Below are positions 18,417 through 26,480 of a DNA stretch of 64,000 nucleotides, one piece after another. The stretch's first letter is position 1. The number at the start of each line of letters is the position of its first letter. A program made the translations under genes and the position numbers. The notes under the pieces are model-generated. The model was given only the letters and a program-made list of their open reading frames with translations. It had not been told where the DNA came from and made no database searches. Source of the DNA: Ancylobacter polymorphus (lineage in GTDB: Bacteria; Pseudomonadota; Alphaproteobacteria; Rhizobiales; Xanthobacteraceae); contig NZ_CP083239.1 in the NCBI RefSeq assembly GCF_022836935.1, positions 1,491,501 to 1,555,500 of the forward strand, given 5' to 3'.

Positions 18417-19595
18417 ATGACCCTTTCGACCGACGCCGCCGCCGACGCCCTTGCCGCTTCCGAGGCCACCCCGGCGGCACCCCAGCTTTCCGCCTTCCGC
18501 CGCATCGTGGTGAAGGTGGGCTCGGCCCTGCTGGTCGATCAGGCGCGCGGCGCTTTGCGCCATGCCTGGCTGGCGGCGCTGGCGGAAGATGTGGCGCAGC
18601 TGCACCGCGAGGGGCGGGAGGTGCTGGTGGTCTCCTCCGGCGCCATCGCGCTGGGGCGCAATGTGCTGGGCCTGCCGCGCCGGGCGCTGAAGCTGGAGGA
18701 AAGCCAGGCCGCAGCCGCCGTGGGGCAGATCGCGCTGGCCCGCGCCTGGTCGGAAGCCCTCGCCCATGAGGGGGTGACCGCCGGGCAGATCCTCATCACC
18801 CTCGGCGACACGGAAGAGCGGCGGCGCTATCTCAACGCCCGTTCCACCATCGCGAAGCTCATGGAGCTGAAGGTCGTCCCTGTTATCAACGAGAACGACA
18901 CGGTGGCGACCTCGGAAATCCGCTATGGCGACAATGACCGGCTCGCCGCCCGCGTCGCCGGCATGACCAGCGCCGATCTGCTCATTCTGCTGTCCGATAT
19001 TGACGGGCTCTACACCGCCCCGCCGAATGAGGACCCGGAGGCCCGCCTCATCCCCGTTGTGCCGCGCATCACCGCCGAGATCGAGGCCATGGCCGGCGGC
19101 GCCGGCACGGAGCTGTCGCGCGGCGGCATGAAGACCAAGATCGAGGCGGGCAAGATCGCCACCACGGCGGGCGCGCATATGGTCATTGCGTCAGGCAAGG
19201 TAAAGAACCCGATCCGCGCCATCGAAACCGGGGCGCGCTGCACCTGGTTCCTCGCCCCGGCCAATCCGGTGGCCTCGCGCAAGCGCTGGATCGCCGGCGC
19301 GCTGGAACCGCGCGGCGTGCTGCATCTCGACGCCGGCGCCGTGGCCGCGCTGCGCCGGGGCTCCTCGCTCTTGCCGGCGGGGGTGAAGCGCATCGAGGGC
19401 GAGTTCACCCGCGGCGACGCGGTGGTGCTGCGCGGGCCGGACGGCGCGGAAGTCGGGCGCGGGCTGGTGGCCTATGACCACGACCACGCCGAACGGCTCA
19501 AGGGCCGCTCCTCCGACGAGATCGCCACCATCACCGGGTTTGAGGGCCGCACCGCGATGGTGCACAGGGACGATCTGGTGCTGGGGGGTGGGTGA
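18417..19595 (+). CDS. proB: glutamate 5-kinase
   Basis: First enzyme of proline synthesis, phosphorylating glutamate; 392 aa. The amino-acid kinase domain shows [53 protein letters not shown] and [18 protein letters not shown]-terminal PUA domain (about residues 295-385) completes the usual two-domain form. proA, which normally follows in related genomes, is absent: an AT-rich gene follows instead. Confidence 0.97.
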   Translation: MTLSTDAAADALAASEATPAAPQLSAFRRIVVKVGSALLVDQARGALRHAWLAALAEDVAQLHREGREVLVVSSGAIALGRNVLGLPRRALKLEESQAAAAVGQIALARAWSEALAHEGVTAGQILITLGDTEERRRYLNARSTIAKLMELKVVPVINENDTVATSEIRYGDNDRLAARVAGMTSADLLILLSDIDGLYTAPPNEDPEARLIPVVPRITAEIEAMAGGAGTELSRGGMKTKIEAGKIATTAGAHMVIASGKVKNPIRAIETGARCTWFLAPANPVASRKRWIAGALEPRGVLHLDAGAVAALRRGSSLLPAGVKRIEGEFTRGDAVVLRGPDGAEVGRGLVAYDHDHAERLKGRSSDEIATITGFEGRTAMVHRDDLVLGGG

Positions 19596-19663
19596 GGGGT
19601 ACTTGACTATGCGCCAAGTTGTGCCTGATGCTGCCAATGATGTCACAACATTGATGGCCGACG

Positions 19664-20896
19664 ATGAAATCGGAACTGTTTGAGTTTTTTAGGCCCACGG
19701 ACACAGAATTTGATAATTTTTGGAAGGAGGGAATAGTTGTTCCCGATGCAAATGTTCTGCTTACCCTTATCCGGTATAATAGAAAATCATCCGATGACTT
19801 ATTTAGTTTATTTGAGAAGATAAAATATAAAATATGGATACCTCATCAAGTTGCTTATGAGTTTCTGAATAATTGCCACAGCGTTTTTTTCTCTATGGAG
19901 CAGGCCTACATCAAACTATCCAGCGCTTATGATGAAATCAGGTCAATTTCGGCAAAAAAAATAGATCAAATAAAATCGGAATATAGATTTCATCCTTCAC
20001 TTGATTTTGAAGATGGTAAGAGTTCATTATTTGAAGCAATAAAAGATATTGAGAATAAAATTAAGTCGAATCAGACAATAAACTCAAAAGCTGACGATAT
20101 AAACTCGATAATCGAAAGAGTTGCATCTCTATTTGAGAATAGAATAGGTAGACCTTATTCGGATGCGGATTATAAGGAATTTTGTAGACAGGCTGACATC
20201 CGATATCAGATGAAGATGCCTCCTGGATACCTAGATGCCGAAAAATCCGACGGTGGCTACGGTGATTTTATTGTATGGCAGCAATTGATTGAATATTCAA
20301 AGGAAAATAAGAAAGATATTATATTTGTTACGGAGGATATGAAGGAGGATTGGTGGTTTCGGATCGGCGGACGAAGTATTGGCCCTAGGAGAGAGTTGAG
20401 AAGAGAATTCTTCGACAAGACGGGGTGTCAATTTTATGCTTATACATTGGCTCATTGGTTGTCTCTGAATAAATTGAAGGGTTCTGAAATAGTTAGCGAC
20501 GATACAATTAAGCGAGCTCAGTCTCATCAAAAAATAGATGAAGATTCCGCCAAAAGCCTACGGGAATCCAGAGTTATTTTGGCTAGGAAGAGTCGACAGC
20601 TAGACGCTAAATATTCTGAGTTGAAGGAAAAGCTGGATTCTGATCGTAGAAAATTGAACGAATTGACCGATTTCCTGAAGGTTGGTATCCGTCGATTTGA
20701 TCGGGACGCGGGCGAGCAAAATTTCGAGAGCGGTTTTCTAGATAGTTTAGAGATGTCGAGAAAGGCAGTGCTGGAAGACATTAATGTATCTCTTCAAAGC
20801 CTTAAGGAGTTGGAGCTAGAAAGAGAGGCCGTAAGGCTGGATATGGTGCGAATGTGGCGTCGTCGGATGGCGCGTGATCACGGGCAAACCGATTAA
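19664..20896 (+). CDS. PIN-like domain nuclease with C-terminal coiled coil, probably acquired
   Basis: A 410-aa protein, markedly AT-rich in base and codon use against its GC-rich neighbours. The N-terminal part resembles large PIN-like domains (PIN_8/DUF4935 type): VVPDANVLLTLIRYN, IWIPHQVAYEFLNN, GYGDFIVWQQLIEYS and FVTEDMKEDWW supply the acidic residues expected of a metal-dependent RNase. Residues about 85-160 and 285-400 are Lys/Glu-rich and probably coiled coil. No antitoxin gene is adjacent. Such proteins occur in defence or toxin settings, but the role here is not shown. Confidence 0.75.
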   Translation: MKSELFEFFRPTDTEFDNFWKEGIVVPDANVLLTLIRYNRKSSDDLFSLFEKIKYKIWIPHQVAYEFLNNCHSVFFSMEQAYIKLSSAYDEIRSISAKKIDQIKSEYRFHPSLDFEDGKSSLFEAIKDIENKIKSNQTINSKADDINSIIERVASLFENRIGRPYSDADYKEFCRQADIRYQMKMPPGYLDAEKSDGGYGDFIVWQQLIEYSKENKKDIIFVTEDMKEDWWFRIGGRSIGPRRELRREFFDKTGCQFYAYTLAHWLSLNKLKGSEIVSDDTIKRAQSHQKIDEDSAKSLRESRVILARKSRQLDAKYSELKEKLDSDRRKLNELTDFLKVGIRRFDRDAGEQNFESGFLDSLEMSRKAVLEDINVSLQSLKELELEREAVRLDMVRMWRRRMARDHGQTD

Positions 20897-20952
20897 GTCA
20901 TCTTTTCCTTTCCACCATTTTCCGTAGGCGCGCCTGCCCTATCTTCTCCGGC

Positions 20953-21969
20953 ATGCACCGTCGTTCCCTGCTTGCCGCTCCGCTGCTTCTGCTCGCCCCG
21001 CGCCTTGGCCGCGCCCAAGGTGCGCCCGCGCCTGACACCACGCCGCCCGCGCTGAACGCGGTGCTCGACCGCGCCGGCGACCTCGAACCGCTGCGCACCG
21101 TGCTGGTCGCCAAGCACGGCGAAACGCTCGCCGCGCGCGGCTATCACGGTGGGCGGGTGGACCGGCCGACCAACATCAAATCCGCCTCGAAAAGCATTCT
21201 CGCCATGCTCGCCGGCATCGCCATCGAGAAAGGCGTGCTGGAAGGGCCGGAGCAGAAGATCGCCCCGCTGCTGAAGGCCGATCTGCCCGCCGACCCCGAC
21301 CCGCGCCTTTATGAGATCACGCTCGGCAACCTTCTCTCCATGCAGGCGGGGCTGGAGCGCACCTCCGGGCCCAATTATGGCGCGTGGATCGCCAGTCCCA
21401 ACTGGGTGCGCGCCGCGCTGGCGCGGCCCTTTGTCGATGAGCCGGGCGGGCAGATGCTCTATTCCACGGGCTCCTCGCACCTCGTCTCGGCGGTCTTGAC
21501 CCGGGCCAGCGGGCGCTCGACGCTGGCCCTCGCGCGCGACTGGCTCGGCGCCATCGAGGGCTTCGCCATCGCCGATTGGGAGCGCGACCCTCAAGGGGTG
21601 TATTTCGGCGGCAACCAGATGGCGATGCGGCCGACCTCCCTGCTCGCCTTCGCCGAGTGCTGCCGCAACGCCGGGCGCAACCGGGCCGGCGAACAGGTGA
21701 TCCCGCAAGACTGGATCGCCCAATGCTGGCAGGCGCGCACGGCCTCGCGCTTCACCGGCGATGCCTATGGCTATGGCTGGTTCACGCGCGAGATCGACGG
21801 GGCGCGCGCGCATTATGGCTGGGGCTATGGCGGGCAGATGCTCTATGTCGTGCCCGCGCGGGGCGTCTCGCTGGTGATGACCTCGACCACCGACGCGCCC
21901 TCCGGCCGCACCGGCCACCGCGACGATGTGCACGCGCTCGCCGGGGAGATTTTGGCCGCGCTGGGGTGA
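20953..21969 (+). CDS. serine hydrolase, beta-lactamase class C / esterase family
   Basis: A 338-aa exported protein. The signal peptide MHRRSLLAAPLLLLAPRLGRAQG ends near residue 22. The SxxK nucleophile motif is in SASKSILAML, the second catalytic motif is YSTGSSH (YxS/N), and HYGWGYGGQM replaces the KTG box. This pattern fits esterases and peptidases of the class C fold rather than true beta-lactamase. It stands alone between the PIN-like gene and the ABC transporter. Confidence 0.85.
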   Translation: MHRRSLLAAPLLLLAPRLGRAQGAPAPDTTPPALNAVLDRAGDLEPLRTVLVAKHGETLAARGYHGGRVDRPTNIKSASKSILAMLAGIAIEKGVLEGPEQKIAPLLKADLPADPDPRLYEITLGNLLSMQAGLERTSGPNYGAWIASPNWVRAALARPFVDEPGGQMLYSTGSSHLVSAVLTRASGRSTLALARDWLGAIEGFAIADWERDPQGVYFGGNQMAMRPTSLLAFAECCRNAGRNRAGEQVIPQDWIAQCWQARTASRFTGDAYGYGWFTREIDGARAHYGWGYGGQMLYVVPARGVSLVMTSTTDAPSGRTGHRDDVHALAGEILAALG

Positions 21970-22077
21970 AGGGGCGGGTGGCGCCCGTTTCGCGTGCAGG
22001 GAGGTATTCCGGCCTGCTGAAAAGCGCGGCAGTGGCGACATGGCGTCGGGATTCGACAAGGGCGTGGTCGGATTTGT

Positions 22078-22103
22078 GCAACGCAGCGACGGGCGCGCGT
22101 TGC
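22078..22103. promoter_or_regulatory. inverted repeat upstream of the ABC transporter operon
   Basis: GCAACGC (22078-22084) and GCGTTGC (22097-22103) form a perfect 7-bp inverted repeat with a 12-bp spacer, about 55 bp before the substrate-binding-protein gene. It could be an operator or an RNA hairpin; no regulator gene is adjacent. Confidence 0.35.
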
Positions 22104-22158
22104 TGGCATAGTTCCTGCTCCCCTCTCCCCCGGTCCATGCCATCCCGAGGGGAACGCC

Positions 22159-23331
22159 GTGACGAAGAAGACAGAGCCGACCAATTCGTCCATCGAGACG
22201 CTGCTTGCCGCCCGCAGCTTCACCCGCCGCGTGCTGTTCAAGGGCGCGCTCGCCGCCGGCACCATGGCCGCCGCCGGCCCCTATCTGGTGCGCGACGCCT
22301 TCTCCTCCTCCGGCGAGCTGAGCCTGCTCAACTGGGACGACGAACTGCCGGCGCCGGTCATCCCGAACTTCGAGAAGAAGACCGGCATCAAGGTGAAGAC
22401 CACCCCGTTCTCGCAGAACGAGGAGCAGATCAACAAGCTGCAGGCCACCGACGGCGAAGGTTTCGACCTTTGCGCCCCCACGCGCGACCGCGCCCCGCAG
22501 TTCAAGGAGCTGGGCGTGCTGGCGCCCTACGACACCTCCAAGCTCAACCTCGACAACCTGCTGCCCTCCATGCTGGAAGCCTCGACCAGCGTGTGGACCT
22601 GGGACGGCAAGCTCTACCATGTGCCGCATTGCTGGGGCTCGGAAGCCATCGCCTGGCGCACCGACCTCGCCACGCTGACCTATGACAAGCTGAGCTACGG
22701 CACGCTGTGGAGCCCGGAATTCAAGGGCAAGATGCAGGGCCGCCCGCACTCGCTGCTGCTCGGCATCGGCCTGTGGTGGGACAAGACCGGCAAGCTGCCG
22801 TCCAACCGCATGCTCGACGCCTTCAAGGACGAGGCGACGATGAAGAAGATCTACGATCCCATCCTCGCCTTCGCCATCGAGAACAAGGCGCAGGTCAAGC
22901 AGTTCTGGGATTCCGCCGACAACACCAAGTCCGGCTTCATGGAAAATGGCTGCGTCATCGGCCAGACCTGGGACGGCCCGCCGCTGTCGCTGAAGAAGCA
23001 GGGCAAGCCGGTCACCTATATGGCGCCGCAGGAAGGCGCGATCACCTGGGTCGACGGCTGGTCGCTGACCAAGGGCGCCAAGAACATCGCCCAGGCCTAT
23101 GAGTTCCTCAACTACATCCACACGCCGGAAGCCTCCGCCGCCGTCGCCGACGGTTCGGGCTACAACCCGGTCGTGAAGGGCGCGGACAAGTATCTCTCCG
23201 AGGTCGCCAAGAAGAACTTCGCCGAGGCCTATCCCGGCAACGCGCTGGAAAACCTCTGGAGCCGCCCGCCGGAGCCGTCCTGGTACGCCGAACTGCGCAC
23301 CCAGTACGCCGAGAAGTTCAAGGCGGCGTGA
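22159..23331 (+). CDS. PotD-like periplasmic substrate-binding protein
   Basis: A 390-aa solute-binding protein of the spermidine/putrescine type. A twin-arginine-like leader (FTRRVLFKGALAAGTMAAAG) precedes LSLLNWDDELPAPVIPNFEKK, the usual family start (N-W-x-x-Y-like). The conserved DLCAPTRDRAPQF, VPHCWGSEAIAWRTD and EGAITWVDGW match the PotD/PotF fold. The GTG start at 22159 follows GAGGGGAAC. It is followed by a strong hairpin and then its ATPase and two permeases. The ligand could be a polyamine or another small amine. Confidence 0.88.
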   Translation: MTKKTEPTNSSIETLLAARSFTRRVLFKGALAAGTMAAAGPYLVRDAFSSSGELSLLNWDDELPAPVIPNFEKKTGIKVKTTPFSQNEEQINKLQATDGEGFDLCAPTRDRAPQFKELGVLAPYDTSKLNLDNLLPSMLEASTSVWTWDGKLYHVPHCWGSEAIAWRTDLATLTYDKLSYGTLWSPEFKGKMQGRPHSLLLGIGLWWDKTGKLPSNRMLDAFKDEATMKKIYDPILAFAIENKAQVKQFWDSADNTKSGFMENGCVIGQTWDGPPLSLKKQGKPVTYMAPQEGAITWVDGWSLTKGAKNIAQAYEFLNYIHTPEASAAVADGSGYNPVVKGADKYLSEVAKKNFAEAYPGNALENLWSRPPEPSWYAELRTQYAEKFKAA

Positions 23332-23350
23332 GCCCTGCCCACTGACACAC

Positions 23351-23381
23351 CCCTCACGGCCGGACCCTCCGGCCGTGAGGG
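23351..23381 (+). terminator. hairpin after the substrate-binding-protein gene
   Basis: Perfect 13-bp stem CCCTCACGGCCGG/CCGGCCGTGAGGG with a 5-base loop, 20 bp after the stop. With no T-run it probably protects the upstream message and lowers expression of the membrane components, a common arrangement in ABC operons. Confidence 0.65.
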
Positions 23382-23431
23382 CGTCCGGGCCCCGCCGTGG
23401 CCCGCATGTTCCCCGAGTACAGGAAATCCGC

Positions 23432-24505
23432 ATGGCCGCTGCCGTCGAGCTTGAGGGCGTCAATGTCACCTTCGGCGATTTCGTCGCGGTGAAAGACGCG
23501 AACCTCACCATCGAGCCGGGCGAGTTCTTCTCCTTCCTCGGCCCGTCCGGCTGCGGCAAGACCACGCTGCTGCGCACCATTTCCGGCTTCATCGAGCCCA
23601 CGCGGGGGCAGGTGAAGATTGGTGGCCAGGACATGAAGGGCATCGGCCCTAACAAGCGGCCGACCGCGCTGATCTTCCAGAACCTCGCTTTGTTCCCGAT
23701 GATGACGGTGGCGGAGAATATCGGCTACGGCCTGCGCGTGCGCGGCGTGCCCCGGCACGAGCGCGACGAGAAGGTCAAAACCCTGCTCATCCAGGTCGCG
23801 CTTTCCGAGCACGGCCACAAGAAGGTGTCGGAGCTTTCCGGCGGCCAGAAGCAGCGCGTCGCCATTGCCCGCGCGCTCGCCGTCGAGCCCTCCGTGCTGC
23901 TGCTCGACGAGCCGCTCTCCGCGCTCGACCTCAAGCTGCGCCAGCACATGCGGGCCGAACTGCGCGCCATCCAGAAGCGTGTGGGCATCACCTTCATCTA
24001 TATCACCCATGACCAGGGCGAGGCGCTGACCATGTCGGACCGCATCGCGGTCATGAATGCCGGCGTGATCGAGCAGGTGGGTGACGGGCGCGCCGTCTAT
24101 GCCGAGCCGCGCACCCCGTTCGTCGCCTCTTTCGTCGGCGAGAACAACCGGATTCGCGGGCGGGTGAGTGCGGTGGAAGATGGCTTCGCCACGCTCGACA
24201 CGCCGCTCGGCGCGCTGAAGGGGCGCAACCCGGTGGCGCTGAGCGTGGGGCAGGAAGCGCTGCTGTTCGTGCGGCCGGAAGCGATGCGGCTGCGCGCCAA
24301 TGGCGGAACCAGCGGCTTTGCCGGCGAGACCCTGGATGTCGCCTATGAAGGCAGCGTCTCCCACATCACGCTGCGGGTGAAAACCGGGCAGAAGGTGACG
24401 GCGAGCGTCGGCGGTGGCGTGGCGCTGCCTGCGGCGGGCGAGGAGCTGCATCTCGGCTTCACCCCCGAGGATGGGCTGCTGCTCGCCCTGCCGGAAGGGC
24501 ACTGA
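23432..24505 (+). CDS. PotA-like ABC transporter ATP-binding protein
   Basis: A 357-aa ATPase: Walker A GPSGCGKTTLL, signature LSGGQKQRVAIARAL, Walker B VLLLDEPLSALD and switch histidine YITHDQGEAL. The C-terminal TOBE domain (about residues 270-355) is regulatory. The start at 23432 follows AGGAAATCC; an in-frame extension to 23375 runs into the preceding hairpin. It energises the permease pair that follows 2 bp downstream. Confidence 0.94.
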   Translation: MAAAVELEGVNVTFGDFVAVKDANLTIEPGEFFSFLGPSGCGKTTLLRTISGFIEPTRGQVKIGGQDMKGIGPNKRPTALIFQNLALFPMMTVAENIGYGLRVRGVPRHERDEKVKTLLIQVALSEHGHKKVSELSGGQKQRVAIARALAVEPSVLLLDEPLSALDLKLRQHMRAELRAIQKRVGITFIYITHDQGEALTMSDRIAVMNAGVIEQVGDGRAVYAEPRTPFVASFVGENNRIRGRVSAVEDGFATLDTPLGALKGRNPVALSVGQEALLFVRPEAMRLRANGGTSGFAGETLDVAYEGSVSHITLRVKTGQKVTASVGGGVALPAAGEELHLGFTPEDGLLLALPEGH

Positions 24506-24507
24506 CC

Positions 24508-25518
24508 ATGAATGGCAGCCTCGCCTTCGTCTTCGGCCTGCCGCTGGCGGTCGTGGTGCTGTTCTTCGCGCTGAGCGCCTATGAGCGGCGCATGGGCATC
24601 GCCACCGGGCCGGGCTTCTTCCAGCGCAACGGTCTTGCCGTCGGCCTCTATCTGGTGCTGGCCGTCGGCTTCTGGGCCTTCTTCATCATCCTGCTGCCGC
24701 AGCTCGCCATGGTGGACATGTCGTTCCGCCCGAAGCTGCCGCCGGCGCAGATGGGCGGGCCAAAAGACCTCTACACGCTGGAGAATTACCGCTACTTCCT
24801 GTTCGGCTCCACCACCTCCACGGCCGAATGGAACTGGCTGCACATCAAGGCCTTCTTCCTCACCATCGGGGTCAGCATCCTCATCACGCTGATCAATTTC
24901 GCCATCTGCTACCCCTTGGCCTTCCACATGGCGCAATCGGCGAGCGCGGCGCGGCTGCGGGTGCTGCTGCTGCTGCTGATCCTGCCCTATTGGGTGAACG
25001 AGATCCTGCGAGCCTTCGCCTTCCGGGTGCTGCTGTCGTCCGGCGGCATCATCAACCAGCTGCTGATGGGCAGCGGGCTGACCAATGAGCCGATCGACTT
25101 CCTCGGCGCCGATGTCGGGCTCTATATGGGCCTGTCCTACGCCTATCTCCTGATGATGATCTTCCCGCTCTACAACGCCATTGAGAGCCTCGATCGCAAC
25201 CAGGTGGAAGCGGCGCGGGACCTTGGGGCGCCGTGGTGGCACATTCATGCCTTCATCGTGCTGCCGCACGCCAAGCCGGGCATCGCCTCCGGCTGCACGC
25301 TGGTGTTCATGCTCACCGCCGGCGCGCTGGCGGCGCCGCTGGTGCTGGGCGGGCCGCGCACGCTGTGGTTCACCCCCATCGTCTATGACCGCTTCTACCA
25401 GGCCTTCAACTGGCCGCAGGGCGCGGCCTATGCCTTCATCCTGCTGGTGAGCTGCATTCTGTTCGTGCTGGTGGTGCTCAAGGCGTTCCGGCTCAGCCTT
25501 GGAGAAATCACGCGATGA
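24508..25518 (+). CDS. PotB-like ABC transporter permease
   Basis: A 336-aa inner-membrane permease with the binding-protein-dependent transport fold. About seven helices are visible, one more at the N-terminus than usual. The EAA loop that docks on the ATPase is in QVEAARDLGAPWWHIHAFIV. It begins 2 bp after the ATPase gene. Its 3' end is part of a 17-bp-period duplication that also contains the start of the next gene. Confidence 0.92.
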   Translation: MNGSLAFVFGLPLAVVVLFFALSAYERRMGIATGPGFFQRNGLAVGLYLVLAVGFWAFFIILLPQLAMVDMSFRPKLPPAQMGGPKDLYTLENYRYFLFGSTTSTAEWNWLHIKAFFLTIGVSILITLINFAICYPLAFHMAQSASAARLRVLLLLLILPYWVNEILRAFAFRVLLSSGGIINQLLMGSGLTNEPIDFLGADVGLYMGLSYAYLLMMIFPLYNAIESLDRNQVEAARDLGAPWWHIHAFIVLPHAKPGIASGCTLVFMLTAGALAAPLVLGGPRTLWFTPIVYDRFYQAFNWPQGAAYAFILLVSCILFVLVVLKAFRLSLGEITR

Positions 25519-25536
25519 TGGAGTACACGCGATGAT
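25510..25536 (+). repeat. short direct repeat at the permease-permease junction
   Basis: ACGCGATGAT occurs at 25510-25519 and 25527-25536. The first copy holds the PotB-like stop codon and a decoy ATGATG that reads only six codons to a stop. The second copy holds the true start of the PotC-like gene. Confidence 0.7.
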
Positions 25537-26419
25537 TCCGGGTCCGTTCCAGCGGGTGATGTTCGCGCTCTATACGGTGATCTTCTTCCTTTATTTGCTG
25601 GGGCCGCTGGTGGTGATGGGCGTTTCCGCCTTCAACACCCCGCAATACCCGCAGGTGTGGCCGATCGACGGGCTGACGCTGGACTGGTTCGCGGCGCTGT
25701 TCGCCGACCAGGACATGATGACGGGCCTGAAGATGAGCCTGTGGATCGGCCTGCTGGTGGTGTGCATCTCCGTGCCCATCGGGCTCGCGGGCGCCATCAT
25801 CATGACGCAGATCCAGCCGCGCGTGCGTTCGCTCTATTATCTCGTCGTGGTCTCGCCGGTGCTCACCCCGGGCATCATCATCGGTATCTCCACCGTGGTG
25901 TTCTGGCGCCAGTTCACCGGGCAGACCGGCACGCGCTTCCTCTATGACGGCGTGGTGCTCACCGTGCTGGGGCAGGCGAGCTTCATTTCCGCCTATTGCA
26001 TGCTGATCATCCTCGCCCGGCTACAGCGCTTCGACCGCTCGCAGGAAGAGGCGGCGCTCGATCTCGGCGCCAGCTACCCGCAGGTGTTCCGCCACATCTT
26101 GCTGCCCTTCCTCAAGCCGGCGCTGGCCTCGGCGGCGGTGCTGGCCTTCCTCTCCTCCTTCGAGAACTACAACACCACCACCTTCGCCATCCTCTCCGAC
26201 AAGACTCTGACCACCGTGCTCGCCGGGCGGGTGCGGCAGGGCTCGACGCCCGCCATCTCGGCGCTGGCCGTGGTGATCGTGGCGGTGACGGTGGTCGGCG
26301 CCATCGCCTTCGAGATTTACAAGCGGCGGGCGGACGCGGCGGCGGCGCGGCGTCAACGCGCGGCGCTGGAGGCGGAGGAGGCCGAGCTCGCCGGCACGCC
26401 GACGCCCGCGATGGGGTGA
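25532..26419 (+). CDS. PotC-like ABC transporter permease
   Basis: A 295-aa permease with six helices and the EAA loop QEEAALDLGASYPQVFRHIL. It partners the preceding permease. The start at 25532 is the ATG of the second direct-repeat copy; no strong Shine-Dalgarno is visible before it, so translation may depend on coupling. The C-terminus is an Ala/Glu-rich charged tail. Confidence 0.91.
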   Translation: MIPGPFQRVMFALYTVIFFLYLLGPLVVMGVSAFNTPQYPQVWPIDGLTLDWFAALFADQDMMTGLKMSLWIGLLVVCISVPIGLAGAIIMTQIQPRVRSLYYLVVVSPVLTPGIIIGISTVVFWRQFTGQTGTRFLYDGVVLTVLGQASFISAYCMLIILARLQRFDRSQEEAALDLGASYPQVFRHILLPFLKPALASAAVLAFLSSFENYNTTTFAILSDKTLTTVLAGRVRQGSTPAISALAVVIVAVTVVGAIAFEIYKRRADAAAARRQRAALEAEEAELAGTPTPAMG

Positions 26420-26480
26420 GGCCCGGCGGGGCGAACGGACGACAGGTCCGCCCGCCCCTCGCCATGGCAGGCGCCCGGCT

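Noticed and set aside
20893..23655. 920-aa minus-strand ORF opposite the serine hydrolase and substrate-binding-protein genes
   Set aside because: Antisense shadow spanning several real genes and intergenic DNA; no protein-like features.
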